Shown here: positions 1 to 8,909 of the stretch, in pieces
Numbering within the stretch: position 1 is the first letter of the stretch
How the letters are laid out: the number at the start of each line of letters is the position of its first letter
Origin: Yoonia sp.
Lineage (GTDB): Bacteria > Pseudomonadota > Alphaproteobacteria > Rhodobacterales > Rhodobacteraceae
Assembly: GCF_030731595.1 (NCBI RefSeq)
Contig: NZ_JANQTS010000044.1
Span: forward strand, 1-51,799
Length of the DNA stretch: 51,799 bases
Direction of reading: 5' to 3'
Notes under the pieces: generated by a model
The model's input: the letters and a program-made list of their open reading frames with translations, nothing else
Databases searched by the model: none
Told to the model about the DNA's origin: nothing
Made by a program: the position numbers and the translations under genes

Positions 1-690
<690 letters not shown>

Positions 691-711
691 GAAACCCGTA
701 AGGAGCCGATG

Positions 712-1137
712 ATGGCAAACCTACAATTCGATCTTGTCTCGCCCGAGCGCCGTTTGGCGTCGGTCGAGGCAACCGAGGTCCTGATCCCCGGTGCGGATGG
801 CGATATGACTGCCATGGCTGGTCATGCGCCAACCATCACAACATTGCGTCCCGGCGTTTTGACCGTGGTGCATGGTGGTGGCTCGGATGCTTATGTTGTC
901 TTAGGTGGTTTTGCTGAAATCACTGCGACAGGTGTTTCTGTGCTGGCCGAGCAGGCGATGCCACGCGCTGAAGTCACACAGGACGTCTATGACCAGATGG
1001 TCGCAGAGGCGAAGCTGACCTACAGCAATGCGCAAGACACCTTCAAGAACGAACCCGGCCCGGTCGATGACGCGGCAAAGCTGTTGTCTGATATGGTGGC
1101 GATCGGTGGGCATATCGGTTTGACTGCAAAGACCTAA
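712..1137 (+). CDS. atpC: F1 ATP synthase epsilon subunit
   Basis: This encodes the epsilon subunit of the central stalk of ATP synthase, which couples F1 to F0 and can inhibit ATP hydrolysis. The product of 141 residues opens with the beta-sandwich domain typical of the family ([15 protein letters not shown], then [20 protein letters not shown]). The C-terminal helical part is present. Two adjacent ATG codons exist at 709 and 712; the AAGGAG ribosome binding site at 700-705 lies 6 bases before the second and only 3 before the first, so 712 is preferred. It is the last gene of the atp operon and is followed by a strong terminator. Confidence 0.96.
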   Translation: MANLQFDLVSPERRLASVEATEVLIPGADGDMTAMAGHAPTITTLRPGVLTVVHGGGSDAYVVLGGFAEITATGVSVLAEQAMPRAEVTQDVYDQMVAEAKLTYSNAQDTFKNEPGPVDDAAKLLSDMVAIGGHIGLTAKT

Positions 1138-1162
1138 GCCAGCCTTGGCATAGAATGTATTG

Positions 1163-1190
1163 GGGCCCTGCTATTGCGGGGCCCTTTTTT
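1163..1190 (+). terminator. Rho-independent terminator of the atp operon
   Basis: A 9-bp stem (1163-1171 with 1176-1184, including one T-G pair) has a TATT loop and is followed directly by six T residues. It lies 25 bases after the atpC stop codon. The stem is GC-rich (GGGCCC core). This is the clearest intrinsic terminator in the window. It also lies just beyond the stop codon of the convergent lipoprotein gene. Confidence 0.93.
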
Positions 1191-1199
1191 ATCGCCTCA

Positions 1200-1991
1200 T
1201 CACTCCTTCAGAGCCCACACCGTTGCAATACCAACTGGGACGGGTCCGCTGCCGTCGATTGTTGCGTCAATATCGTCGCTGATCCCGCCTTGGCTTCCGG
1301 TTGCGCGCAACCCCGAGCCCTCGGCGCCAAAGAGGTATCCAGACAGGGTACCGTTTATACCAAAGGTATTCTGGCCATTGTCCAATGCGCCATCAATCCC
1401 GAAGCTGATCGCGCTGCCTCCGGTCCCCCCTTCGGTTACACCACCGCCAGTGATTGCCACGACACCCTCGTAGCTAACGACTTGGTTCATCATCGCAGAA
1501 TCAAGCGTCATTCCCAGAAATCCTGTGGCAGAACCTGTGACTGGTCCGCCGGACAGATCCACCAGGAGTGTGGCGTCGCCAATCACATTGGCCGAGACTG
1601 TTTCGTTCCCGATGAGCAGTTGCATGTAACCGTCGTAGGAGACTGCGCCAGCCGGTGGCGCGGGATCAAATGGCGTCAATCCTCCGAGAATTGCGGTATC
1701 GCGCACCATCGCAAAGTCGCTCAGAAAGGATCCAAGGTATAGAATTCGCTCTTCTTCAGTCACGATGTTGAGCAATATGGGCGCGGGTGTAACTACGTCT
1801 GTCCCGCCGCCGCCGTCAGATGTTCCATCGCCGCCTGACCCGCCACTGCTTCCAGAGCCACCTCCGCCCACGGTTTCTCCAGCACTTGGAGGCGCACTTT
1901 CCGTTCCAGAATCAGCCGCGCCGCCGCCACATGCAGATCCCAGCAACAAGACCAGGTAGCACAGCTGTAATCGCACCAGTAACTTTGTCAT
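1200..1991 (-). CDS. Predicted surface lipoprotein, transferrin-binding-protein-like barrel
   Basis: This is a predicted lipoprotein of 263 residues. The N-terminus has a positively charged start, a hydrophobic stretch and a lipobox (LLGSAC, Cys at about residue 21), so it should be lipidated and exported. Residues about 25-65 are a flexible Gly/Ser/Thr linker. The remainder is rich in short beta-strand patterns with Gly turns (TGSATGF, GTLSGYLFGAEGSGLRATGS), resembling the C-terminal beta-barrel of TbpB-like lipoproteins, where a strand pair of the form G-x-hydrophobic-G-x-hydrophobic is diagnostic. That assignment is an inference from pattern. It is convergent with atpC and has no operon partner. 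Function unknown. Confidence 0.72.
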   Translation of the reverse strand: MTKLLVRLQLCYLVLLLGSACGGGAADSGTESAPPSAGETVGGGGSGSSGGSGGDGTSDGGGGTDVVTPAPILLNIVTEEERILYLGSFLSDFAMVRDTAILGGLTPFDPAPPAGAVSYDGYMQLLIGNETVSANVIGDATLLVDLSGGPVTGSATGFLGMTLDSAMMNQVVSYEGVVAITGGGVTEGGTGGSAISFGIDGALDNGQNTFGINGTLSGYLFGAEGSGLRATGSQGGISDDIDATIDGSGPVPVGIATVWALKE

Positions 1992-2138
1992 AATAAAGCC
2001 TAATTTTTTCTAAATCCTCCGCCTCAGCTATCAGTGAATTATTAACCAAGTCTTATTGCTTTCGATTTCATTGCTCCATTGGCAGGCAAGGTCCGACAGG
2101 ACGCCAAGGCATGACGCAGTAACAAACCAAGGTCAAAA

Positions 2139-2489
2139 ATGCGCAGAATGGAGATAGGCAGGGTAGGCATCGACCATGGTGATGTCGTTCTGTTTTCCGA
2201 CTTTGAAGATGATGGTCAGATGTGGCGAGGAGAAGGTCCGCGCCAATCGCGCGCACCGGTCAGGTTTTCAGAGCCCTACGCAAAACCGCCGCATGTACAG
2301 GTTTCAATCTCGATGTGGGACATCGCAAATACCACGAATATCCGCGCGGATATTCAGGCCGAGGACATCACCAACGAGGGGTTCGATATCGTGTTTCGCA
2401 CTTGGGCCGATACCCAAGTCGCCCGGGTGCGGGTCGCTTGGACATCTATTGGTGAGTTGCCACAAGACGATGGATGGGAGCTCTACTAG
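2139..2489 (+). CDS. H-type lectin domain protein
   Basis: This is a small protein of 116 residues without a signal peptide. The sequence follows the H-type lectin domain pattern: a strand ending in FSEPYAKPPHVQVSISMWD, an N-I-RADIQAEDIT segment, and a C-terminal F-R-TWADT...V-VAWTSIG. In known H-type lectins (discoidin, snail agglutinin) this fold forms trimers or hexamers that bind GalNAc-type sugars. The expected P-x-V-x-hydrophobic-S core and the terminal W-x-IG are visible, so the fold is likely. Sugar binding itself is not shown. The start at 2139 has a weak AAGG upstream; an internal ATG at 2148 is an alternative. It is a single gene between a divergent lipoprotein and prs. Confidence 0.75.
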   Translation: MRRMEIGRVGIDHGDVVLFSDFEDDGQMWRGEGPRQSRAPVRFSEPYAKPPHVQVSISMWDIANTTNIRADIQAEDITNEGFDIVFRTWADTQVARVRVAWTSIGELPQDDGWELY

Positions 2490-2504
2490 GCGACGGGCAA
2501 GCAA

Positions 2505-3524
2505 CTATTCCGCTGCATACAGCCCTTCATAGATCGGCCCCAGCGTCTTGTGGTCAAACAAGGATGACACCGACGTGCCGTTCCACGTGTTCAGGATCGC
2601 TTGGGCAAACATTGGTGCAGTTGGCACAATGCGGATATTCGGGCATGCCCTTACCGCGTCTGACGGTTGAATCGTATCGGTGATGACAAGACTTTTCATC
2701 ACCGATTTCGAGACACGATCAACCGCAGGGCCGGACAGCACCCCGTGCGTGATGTAGGAATGGACCTCTTTCGCGCCATTCTCCATCAAGACCTCAGCCG
2801 CTTTGCAAAGCGTTCCGGCAGTATCAACGATATCGTCTACGATGACGCAAACCTTGTCGGTCACATCCCCGATCACGGTCATCTCGGCCACTTCGCCCGG
2901 TTTGCCACGGCGTTTGTCGACGATAGACAAGGGTGCGCCGATCCGTTGGGCCAGATCACGTGCGCGGGCCACGCCGCCAACATCGGGGGACACGACCATC
3001 ACATCATCCATTTTGCCGCGGAAATTGTGCATGGCATCCAGTGCATAGATTGGTGAAGCATAAAGGTTATCGACCGGAATATCGAAAAAACCCTGAATCT
3101 GCGTTGCGTGCAAATCCAGGGTCAAAACGCGTTCGATGCCGGCTTCTACAATCATATTCGACACGAGTTTGGCCGTGATCGGGGTGCGGGCCTTTGATCT
3201 GCGATCTTGGCGCGCATAGCCAAAGTAGGGGATCACGGCTGTGATCCGCGCGGCCGAGGACCGGCGCAGCGCATCGGCGATGATCAGCAATTCCATCAGA
3301 TTGTCATTTGCCGGGTTCGAGGTGGGCTGGACAATGAACATATCCTCGCCCCGGACGTTCTCGTAAACCTCGACGAAAATCTCGCCGTCATTGAACCGTT
3401 CCACGCGCGCATCAACAAGGCTGACTTCCATTCCACGGTGCATCGACATGCGGCGCGCTATGGCATTTGCCAGTGGTCTGTTCGCGTTTCCGGCAATCAG
3501 CTTTGGCTCGATCATTGTGGGCAT
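2505..3524 (-). CDS. prs: Ribose-phosphate pyrophosphokinase (PRPP synthetase)
   Basis: The enzyme makes 5-phosphoribosyl 1-diphosphate from ribose 5-phosphate and ATP, feeding purine, pyrimidine, histidine, tryptophan and NAD synthesis in the cytoplasm. The 339-residue product carries the family landmarks: [17 protein letters not shown] near the N-terminus, the ATP-binding [11 protein letters not shown] segment, [12 protein letters not shown], and the PRPP-binding loop [15 protein letters not shown]. The frame is open further upstream, but the ATG at 3524 has an AGAGGA site 7 bases before it and matches the family length; ATG at 3515 is an alternative. It is monocistronic here. Confidence 0.97.
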   Translation of the reverse strand: MPTMIEPKLIAGNANRPLANAIARRMSMHRGMEVSLVDARVERFNDGEIFVEVYENVRGEDMFIVQPTSNPANDNLMELLIIADALRRSSAARITAVIPYFGYARQDRRSKARTPITAKLVSNMIVEAGIERVLTLDLHATQIQGFFDIPVDNLYASPIYALDAMHNFRGKMDDVMVVSPDVGGVARARDLAQRIGAPLSIVDKRRGKPGEVAEMTVIGDVTDKVCVIVDDIVDTAGTLCKAAEVLMENGAKEVHSYITHGVLSGPAVDRVSKSVMKSLVITDTIQPSDAVRACPNIRIVPTAPMFAQAILNTWNGTSVSSLFDHKTLGPIYEGLYAAE

Positions 3525-3642
3525 GGGGGTGGTCCTCTGACAGAAGGGGCGCTTACTCGTTTGTAACAGAATCGTGGCGTTGACACCGCCTAACACAAGC
3601 TTACCGTCTCGCAAAGAATGCGCGTGACCAAGGAGACGCAAA

Positions 3643-4239
3643 ATGCCCCATATCGACTACTACTTTGCAACACTGTCCCCCTTTACCTATCTCAGCGGTA
3701 CACGCCCGGCTGAAATCGCCGCAAAGCATGGCGCAACGATCTCCTACAAGCCGCTCGATATCATGGCACTCTTTGCCCGCACCGGTGGGATCCCGCCCAA
3801 GGATCGTCACCCGAACCGCCAAGCGTATCGTTTGCAGGAATTGGCCCGACGGTCGAAACTGCTTGGCCTGCCGTTGAACCCAAAGCCTATGTATTGGCCG
3901 ACCAATGGCGCGCCCTCGGCTTATGCGATTATAGCCGCACAGAACACAGGCGGGGATGTCGCCGCATTGGTGCGCGCCTTTGGCGCCGCCTGTTGGGCAG
4001 AAGAGCGTGACATCAGCCAAGATGACGTTGTCCGCGATTGCCTTGAAAAAAGCGGCTTTGATCCGGCACTGGCCGACAAGGACATGCTGACCAGTGCGGA
4101 TACTTTCGCCAAGAACCTCGAAGATGCAGTGAGCGCCGGAGCCTTTGGCGCGCCCTTCTTTATCACTGATACCGATCAGCGCTTTTGGGGCGAGGACAGG
4201 ATTGATGATCTGGATATGTATCTGTCCGGCAAACTGTAA
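3643..4239 (+). CDS. 2-hydroxychromene-2-carboxylate isomerase-like protein (DsbA-fold)
   Basis: The 198-residue product belongs to the thioredoxin-fold family that includes 2-hydroxychromene-2-carboxylate isomerase (naphthalene degradation) and kappa-class GSTs. The N-terminus [14 protein letters not shown] carries the strand and the Ser-Pro (SPF) site at which glutathione is bound in the family, and the C-terminal [10 protein letters not shown] segment is the cis-proline loop (GVxGxPxF pattern). Family members act in the cytoplasm with glutathione. The substrate here is not predictable. A clear AAGGAG lies 9 bases before the ATG. The stop overlaps the start of the next gene (TAATG), so the two are translationally coupled. 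Confidence 0.88.
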   Translation: MPHIDYYFATLSPFTYLSGTRPAEIAAKHGATISYKPLDIMALFARTGGIPPKDRHPNRQAYRLQELARRSKLLGLPLNPKPMYWPTNGAPSAYAIIAAQNTGGDVAALVRAFGAACWAEERDISQDDVVRDCLEKSGFDPALADKDMLTSADTFAKNLEDAVSAGAFGAPFFITDTDQRFWGEDRIDDLDMYLSGKL

Positions 4240-5024
4240 TGCCTGAGATCTCCGGGCATGCGGTCCATGCTGTGACCGTTGGCGAAGGCGTGCCAATGGT
4301 CATGATCCACTGCATGCTGGCAAGGCACGAGGCACTGTTGGCCTTGGCAGAGGCTATTGGCGGGCGCGCCACTCTTTTCGATGTGCCCGGCCATGGGCGC
4401 AGTGCGGATTGGGATGGCCAGACTGACTATCAAACCCTTGTGGTTGATGCCGCTGCCGCTTTCTGTGACGGGCCGACCCATCTGATCGGGCATTCCTTTG
4501 GTGCGACCGCAGCACTCCGCTTGGCCGTAGAACGACCCGATCTTGTGAATCGTCTAACCTTGATTGAGCCCGTCTATTTTGCGGCAGCGAAAGGCACGCC
4601 GGAACATGCGGCTCATGCCAGAATGTTCCGCCCCTTTGTCGGCGCGATGTTATGCGGGGAAGAGGTCAAGGCAGCGGAACTTTTCAACAATCTTTGGGGA
4701 GCGACAGACTGGGCGCGTATCCCGGCACGTCTGCAAAAATATCTTGTCGACCGGATTCACCTGATCGTCGCAGGTGGTGGCGCGATCGAAGAGGACGCGA
4801 ATGGTATCACATCAGCAGCGCGGTTGGGGCTCTTGGATATTCCTGTCACCTTGATCCAAGGTGCAGATACGCAGCCCGTTATCTCGGCGATCCATCATGT
4901 CTTGGCCGCGCGGATTCCCCGCGCCACCAATCACGTTGTAGCCGGTGCAGGGCATATGATTTCACTGACACATGCGCAGGCCGTGGCAGAAATTATCCGC
5001 GCAGCAGATCCAGAAACTGGTTAA
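4239..5024 (+). CDS. Alpha/beta fold hydrolase
   Basis: This is a 261-residue alpha/beta hydrolase. Visible features are the nucleophile elbow LIGHSFGATAALRLA (Ser in G-H-S-F-G, about residue 89), the VPGHGRS turn after strand 4, and the C-terminal catalytic His in VAGAGHMISLTHAQAV. The oxyanion region reads MIHCMLARHEAL, slightly unusual since the common HG motif is replaced by HC. It overlaps the isomerase-like gene by one base, suggesting that both act on a common small-molecule substrate, possibly an aromatic ring-cleavage product; that is inference. The last 32 bases overlap the 3' end of ltaE on the other strand. Confidence 0.88.
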   Translation: MPEISGHAVHAVTVGEGVPMVMIHCMLARHEALLALAEAIGGRATLFDVPGHGRSADWDGQTDYQTLVVDAAAAFCDGPTHLIGHSFGATAALRLAVERPDLVNRLTLIEPVYFAAAKGTPEHAAHARMFRPFVGAMLCGEEVKAAELFNNLWGATDWARIPARLQKYLVDRIHLIVAGGGAIEEDANGITSAARLGLLDIPVTLIQGADTQPVISAIHHVLAARIPRATNHVVAGAGHMISLTHAQAVAEIIRAADPETG

Positions 5025-6039
5025 CGCCTGCTTCGGTCATCGACCAATCGCAGACGAGTCGGCCTGTGAGTTGCGCCTCCGGATCACCTGTTTCTGGATC
5101 GCCGCCCATCACATAGTAGACTGCACCGCCATCCAGCATGCGCTTGTGTTCGCGGCGGGGCATTTGGAAGAAGATCATATTGGCTTGAGGCTCGAACAGG
5201 AATGTTACGGCATTGTGGCCGCGCAGCCCTTCGGCCAGCTGTACGCAACGGGCGTTGGCCGAACGTGCCATATCAAGCCACAGATCATCTGCCAGATAGG
5301 CCTGCATCTGCGCTGACAGATAGCGGTGTTTGGACAAAAGATGCCCGCCGCGCTTGCGCCGCAACTCGAATTCCCAAGCGATCTTGGGGTCGAAAATTAC
5401 ACAGGCCTCGACGCCGAGCGCTCCGTTTTTCGTCCCGCCAAAGCTGACCGTGTCGATCCCCGCTTTCCACGTCATTTCAGCAGGGGTGCAATCAAGCGCG
5501 ACCAAGGCATTGGCAAAACGCGCGCCATCCAGATGCGTTTTGATCCCGAAGTCCTGCGCCGTCGCCGTCAGGGCGCGGATTTCATCGAGACTATAAATTG
5601 TTCCTTTCTCGGTCACTTGGGTGATCGATAGCGGCCCCCGCTGCGGGCCATGCACGCCGCGGGTTTCCTCGCCCATAATTTTGCGGCGCAGATCGTCGGC
5701 TGACATTTTACCAGCGGTGGTTGGGACCAAGGTCAGCTTGGCTTGGGTAAAGAACTCTGGCGCGTTGCATTCGTCTTCGTGGATATGGGCGCAGTCGGAA
5801 CAAAAGATCGTCTGCCAAGGCTGCGACATCGACGCAAGCAACACAGAATTCGCTGCTGTCCCGTTGATGATCAGATAGACGGCAGCTTCTGGTGCCTCAA
5901 AAACCTTGCGCACCTGTGCGCGCACCTCTTCCATGATCGGGTCAGCGCCATAGCCCATAGCATAGCCGTTGTTGGCCGCGACAAGTGCCTCCATCACCTT
6001 GGGATGCGCAGGACCTGCATTATCTGAAGCAAAAAACAT
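4993..6039 (-). CDS. ltaE: Low-specificity L-threonine aldolase
   Basis: This PLP enzyme cleaves L-threonine and L-allo-threonine to glycine and acetaldehyde. The 348-residue length is normal for the family. The PLP lysine is K204 in SFGGTKNG, the PLP-ring aspartate lies in THLDGAR (D171), and the N-terminal SDNAGPAHPKV and the HIHEDE stacking-His region are present. It starts directly after the stop codon of the UPF0260 gene (TAGATG), so it is probably translated by reinitiation and belongs to the ribF run. Its 3' end overlaps the convergent hydrolase gene by 32 bases. Confidence 0.94.
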   Translation of the reverse strand: MFFASDNAGPAHPKVMEALVAANNGYAMGYGADPIMEEVRAQVRKVFEAPEAAVYLIINGTAANSVLLASMSQPWQTIFCSDCAHIHEDECNAPEFFTQAKLTLVPTTAGKMSADDLRRKIMGEETRGVHGPQRGPLSITQVTEKGTIYSLDEIRALTATAQDFGIKTHLDGARFANALVALDCTPAEMTWKAGIDTVSFGGTKNGALGVEACVIFDPKIAWEFELRRKRGGHLLSKHRYLSAQMQAYLADDLWLDMARSANARCVQLAEGLRGHNAVTFLFEPQANMIFFQMPRREHKRMLDGGAVYYVMGGDPETGDPEAQLTGRLVCDWSMTEAGVNQFLDLLRG

Positions 6040-6507
6040 CTATAGCGGCTCCTCGATGATGTAATCTTCCCAGTCGTCTTCATCGACTTCGAATTCCGGG
6101 ATCGTCATGCCCCTGACAGAGACGCCCGCCCGATGCACTGATTCCGGATCGCCCGAGATCAGCGGGTGCCAATCGTAAAGCGGTCGCCCTTCGTGGACGA
6201 GGCGGTAACCGCAAGTCAGCGGCAGCCAGTACAGGTTCTCGACGATGGTTTTGGGTGTCAGCACGATGCATTCCGGCACGAACTTGTGGCGGATCGGGTA
6301 ATTGCCGCAAAGGCAGCTGTGATCGTCCAGCAGGCGGCAGGCGACGCGGGTCATTGCCACGGTGCCTTCGTCATCTTCCAGCTTGTTCAGGCAGCACTTG
6401 CCACAACCATCGCACAGCGCTTCCCATTCCTGCTGGTTCAGTTTTGTCATCGGTTTGGTTTCCCAGAACCGTGGGGCAAGCCCGTCGCGGGGGATATCAC
6501 CGGACAT
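6040..6507 (-). CDS. UPF0260 / YcgN family cysteine-cluster protein
   Basis: This is a 155-residue protein of the YcgN (UPF0260) family, related to the YkgJ-type zinc or iron cysteine-cluster proteins. The cysteines CDGCGKCCLN near the N-terminus together with later Cys (VACRLLDDHSCLC, PECI, LTCGY) form the putative metal site. Biochemical role is unknown. The start at 6507 (MSGDIPRDG) overlaps the end of ribF by 11 bases; an ATG at 6450 (MTKLNQQEWEALC) is a second possible start and matches many relatives that begin close to the cysteine cluster. It is in the ribF - ltaE run. Confidence 0.88.
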   Translation of the reverse strand: MSGDIPRDGLAPRFWETKPMTKLNQQEWEALCDGCGKCCLNKLEDDEGTVAMTRVACRLLDDHSCLCGNYPIRHKFVPECIVLTPKTIVENLYWLPLTCGYRLVHEGRPLYDWHPLISGDPESVHRAGVSVRGMTIPEFEVDEDDWEDYIIEEPL

Positions 6508-7438
6508 CGGCAAGGATCTTTCGGGCCGTGACGCAGTCGGCGTCCATCTGGGCAATGAGCGCATCCAATCCGTCAAACTTCAGCTCTGGCCGCAGGTAGT
6601 CGACTAGTGCAACGGACAGGGTCGCGCCGTAAAGGTCGCCTTTGAAATCAAAGATGAAGGTTTCGCAGTTCGGGATATTCTCACCAAACATCGGGCGCAC
6701 ACCGATGGATGCCGCGCCATTATAGGTGCCTTTGTGCGGACCATCCAGAACATCGACTTTGACCGCATAGACACCAAACTTTGGCGGGTGCAGGCCCGTG
6801 ATTGACATATTGGCGGTAGGATAGCCCAATTCGCGCCCGCGCTGGTCGCCACGGATCACCTCGCCTTCGATCCGGTGCCGATGGCCCAGCATCGCGGCGG
6901 CATCACGTGGTTTGCCATCCGTCAGGGCCTGCCGGATCGCGGTGGAAGATACATTGGCCGTATCGATGGCGATGATGGGGGCGATGGTCACGCCAAAGCC
7001 CATTTCGCCACCAAACTGCTCAAGGTCTTTCACCGTTCCGGCGCGGTCTTTGCCGAAACAGAAATCAGCGCCGACAACCACATGTTTGAGGCCAAGCTGA
7101 TCCGATATGATGGTTTGCGCAAAAGCGCGGGGCGTCAGGCTGGCAAGGGCCGCGTTAAAGGGGACTTCATACAGCTTTTCGACGCCAAGTTTGGCCAGAC
7201 GGTTGGCTTTGGCTTCGGCATTCATCAGCCGGAAAGGTGTGGGATCCTTGGAGAAATAGCTGCGCGGGTGCGGTTCGAACGTCATGATGCCCAAAGGGGC
7301 ACCGATAGCTTTCGCAGCGTCGCGGGTCAGGTCAATAACAGCCCTATGGCCGATGTGAACACCGTCGAAATTACCAATAGCCGCAGCTGCGCCGCGATCT
7401 TTTGGGTCCATAAAAACGGTGTCTCGAATAATGCGCAT
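6497..7438 (-). CDS. ribF: Bifunctional riboflavin kinase / FMN adenylyltransferase
   Basis: This enzyme converts riboflavin to FMN and then FAD. The 313-residue product has the N-terminal nucleotidyltransferase domain (IGNFDGVHIGHRAVI, with the HxGH motif; VVVGADFCFGKDRAG; ISxTxxR-like VSSTAIRQAL) and the C-terminal riboflavin kinase domain starting around residue 185 (GEVIRGDQRGRELGYPTANM, with the PTAN metal/ATP site, and the NGAASIGVRPMF strand). It lies 36 bases downstream of the MaoC-like gene on the same strand and overlaps the UPF0260 gene. Confidence 0.97.
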   Translation of the reverse strand: MRIIRDTVFMDPKDRGAAAAIGNFDGVHIGHRAVIDLTRDAAKAIGAPLGIMTFEPHPRSYFSKDPTPFRLMNAEAKANRLAKLGVEKLYEVPFNAALASLTPRAFAQTIISDQLGLKHVVVGADFCFGKDRAGTVKDLEQFGGEMGFGVTIAPIIAIDTANVSSTAIRQALTDGKPRDAAAMLGHRHRIEGEVIRGDQRGRELGYPTANMSITGLHPPKFGVYAVKVDVLDGPHKGTYNGAASIGVRPMFGENIPNCETFIFDFKGDLYGATLSVALVDYLRPELKFDGLDALIAQMDADCVTARKILADVR

Positions 7439-7474
7439 GGCACTGCCTAGCGCGGCAGGGAGAGGGGTGCAAGA

Positions 7475-7930
7475 TTAGTCGAATTTCCGCGACGGGGCGA
7501 GGACGGTCGCGTCGCCGACCAGCACCTTCTTGTCGTTGACGATGCAGCGTGTGTTCATCGTCACGCGTCGCCGCGAATGGTCGATATCGGTGACCTCGAC
7601 TTCGGCCAGCACCATGTCGCCGGGGCGGACAGGGGCAAGGAATTTCAGGCTTTGGCCCAGATAGACCGTGCCATGACCGGGGAGTTGTTCTCCGATGACA
7701 GCACTGACCAGGCCAGCGGTCAGCATCCCATGCGCGATACGCCCGCCAAAGATCGTATCCTGCGCATAGTCTTCATCAAGATGGACAGGGTTTCTGTCTG
7801 TCGAAACCTCGGCGAACATTTCGATATCGCGGTCGGTGATCACCTTGCGGAGCGACCGGATCATGCCGATTTCGATATCTTCGATGCAGATCGTTCCGCG
7901 GGGGGCGTTGTCCAGCATGTCGGGCTCCAT
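7475..7930 (-). CDS. MaoC-like dehydratase / (R)-enoyl-CoA hydratase family
   Basis: This is a single hot-dog domain of 151 residues. The hydratase-2 motif is visible: aspartate and histidine in VSTDRNPVHLDEDYA, followed by FGGRIAHGMLTAGLVS. Known relatives (PhaJ type) hydrate enoyl-CoA to (R)-3-hydroxyacyl-CoA, linking fatty acid oxidation to polyhydroxyalkanoate or other acyl-CoA pathways. The specific substrate is not predictable. ATG at 7918 (MLDNAPRG) is an alternative start. It precedes ribF by 36 bases. The 79-bp gap before it is AT-rich and may hold its promoter. Confidence 0.9.
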   Translation of the reverse strand: MEPDMLDNAPRGTICIEDIEIGMIRSLRKVITDRDIEMFAEVSTDRNPVHLDEDYAQDTIFGGRIAHGMLTAGLVSAVIGEQLPGHGTVYLGQSLKFLAPVRPGDMVLAEVEVTDIDHSRRRVTMNTRCIVNDKKVLVGDATVLAPSRKFD

Positions 7931-8009
7931 TGAGTAACAAAAAATCCAGTATCAGTCCGATATTGAAATTTTATTACTTTGCCAATGCAGAAAGATCAAG
8001 CGATTCCTG

Positions 8010-8885
8010 TCAGCGTAGATGCCCGATTGTGTAGCTCGCGCTCATTTGTTGGGCATTCAGGAAATCGTTGAGTGCGTCCGGGTCCGGTTGATGCACGGTC
8101 TTTGTTTCCGCCGCCGCCAAGCCGCCGGAAATAAACAGCGCGTCGATGTCTTCTTGCAGCGCACCTAGAATATCGGTGCCGATTCCGTCCCCGATGGCAA
8201 TGATACGCGGATCGGATGGCACCTTGTCCAGCGCAGCAAGCCTGCGGCGTGCGAGGTCGTAGATCGGCGGGTGCGGCTTGCCGAAATACAGGCTTTCGCC
8301 GCCCATCTCGGTATAAAGGGCAGCCAGCGCACCGGCGCACCATTCGCGCACCTCGCCCCTGTCCACGATGATATCGGGGTTGGCGCAAAGCAGCTTCAGC
8401 CCTTTGGTCTTGGCATAAAGAAATTCGGGACGGTTCACGGCCACATCAGCCAACGGATCAAAAGGACCACAGCAGATGATGCCCTCGGCTTCTTCCAGGG
8501 GTACCTTTTGGATATTCACCGGATTTTCGATGATTTTCAGTGGTTGGAAAAAATCCTCATCGCGGGGGCTTTCGCCCATGAACCATATCTTTTCACCCAC
8601 GATGCCGCGAAACATTGCAGCGCGGGCACTGTCGCCCGAGGTCGCAATCGCATCCCAAGCATCATCAGGGATGCCAAAGCCGTTGATCTGGCGCGCGACC
8701 GAGTCCCACGGGCGGGGCGAGTTGGTGACAAGGATGACAACGCCACCCTGCGCGCGGTACTTCTGCATGGCAGCAACCGCCGCGGGCAGCGCATGCACGC
8801 CATTGTGCATACAGCCCCACAGGTCCACGAAGGCAGCGTCATATTGCCCCGAGATATCCTCGAAACGGTCGATGATCTGGGTCAT
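8010..8885 (-). CDS. HAD-superfamily hydrolase, TIGR01459-type (NagD-like)
   Basis: This is a 291-residue HAD phosphatase of the class IIA (NagD-like) type found mainly in alphaproteobacteria. Motif I appears as VDLWGCMHNG, where the usual nucleophile DxD is replaced by D-L-W, a form seen in this subfamily. Motif II is VILVTNSPRP, motif III lies at GKPHPPIYDLARRR, and motif IV at IAIGDGIGTDILGA. Physiological substrate unknown. The D-L-W motif I means that phosphatase activity cannot be taken for granted, because the second Asp, the usual general acid, is missing. It lies 24 bases downstream of ppaC. Confidence 0.87.
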   Translation of the reverse strand: MTQIIDRFEDISGQYDAAFVDLWGCMHNGVHALPAAVAAMQKYRAQGGVVILVTNSPRPWDSVARQINGFGIPDDAWDAIATSGDSARAAMFRGIVGEKIWFMGESPRDEDFFQPLKIIENPVNIQKVPLEEAEGIICCGPFDPLADVAVNRPEFLYAKTKGLKLLCANPDIIVDRGEVREWCAGALAALYTEMGGESLYFGKPHPPIYDLARRRLAALDKVPSDPRIIAIGDGIGTDILGALQEDIDALFISGGLAAAETKTVHQPDPDALNDFLNAQQMSASYTIGHLR

Positions 8886-8909
8886 GTGATCGCCTTTTTA
8901 GGTCGTGTT

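Noticed and set aside
3601-4296. Minus-strand frame of 231 residues
   Set aside because: Antisense to the isomerase-like gene, which has a strong ribosome binding site and family motifs.
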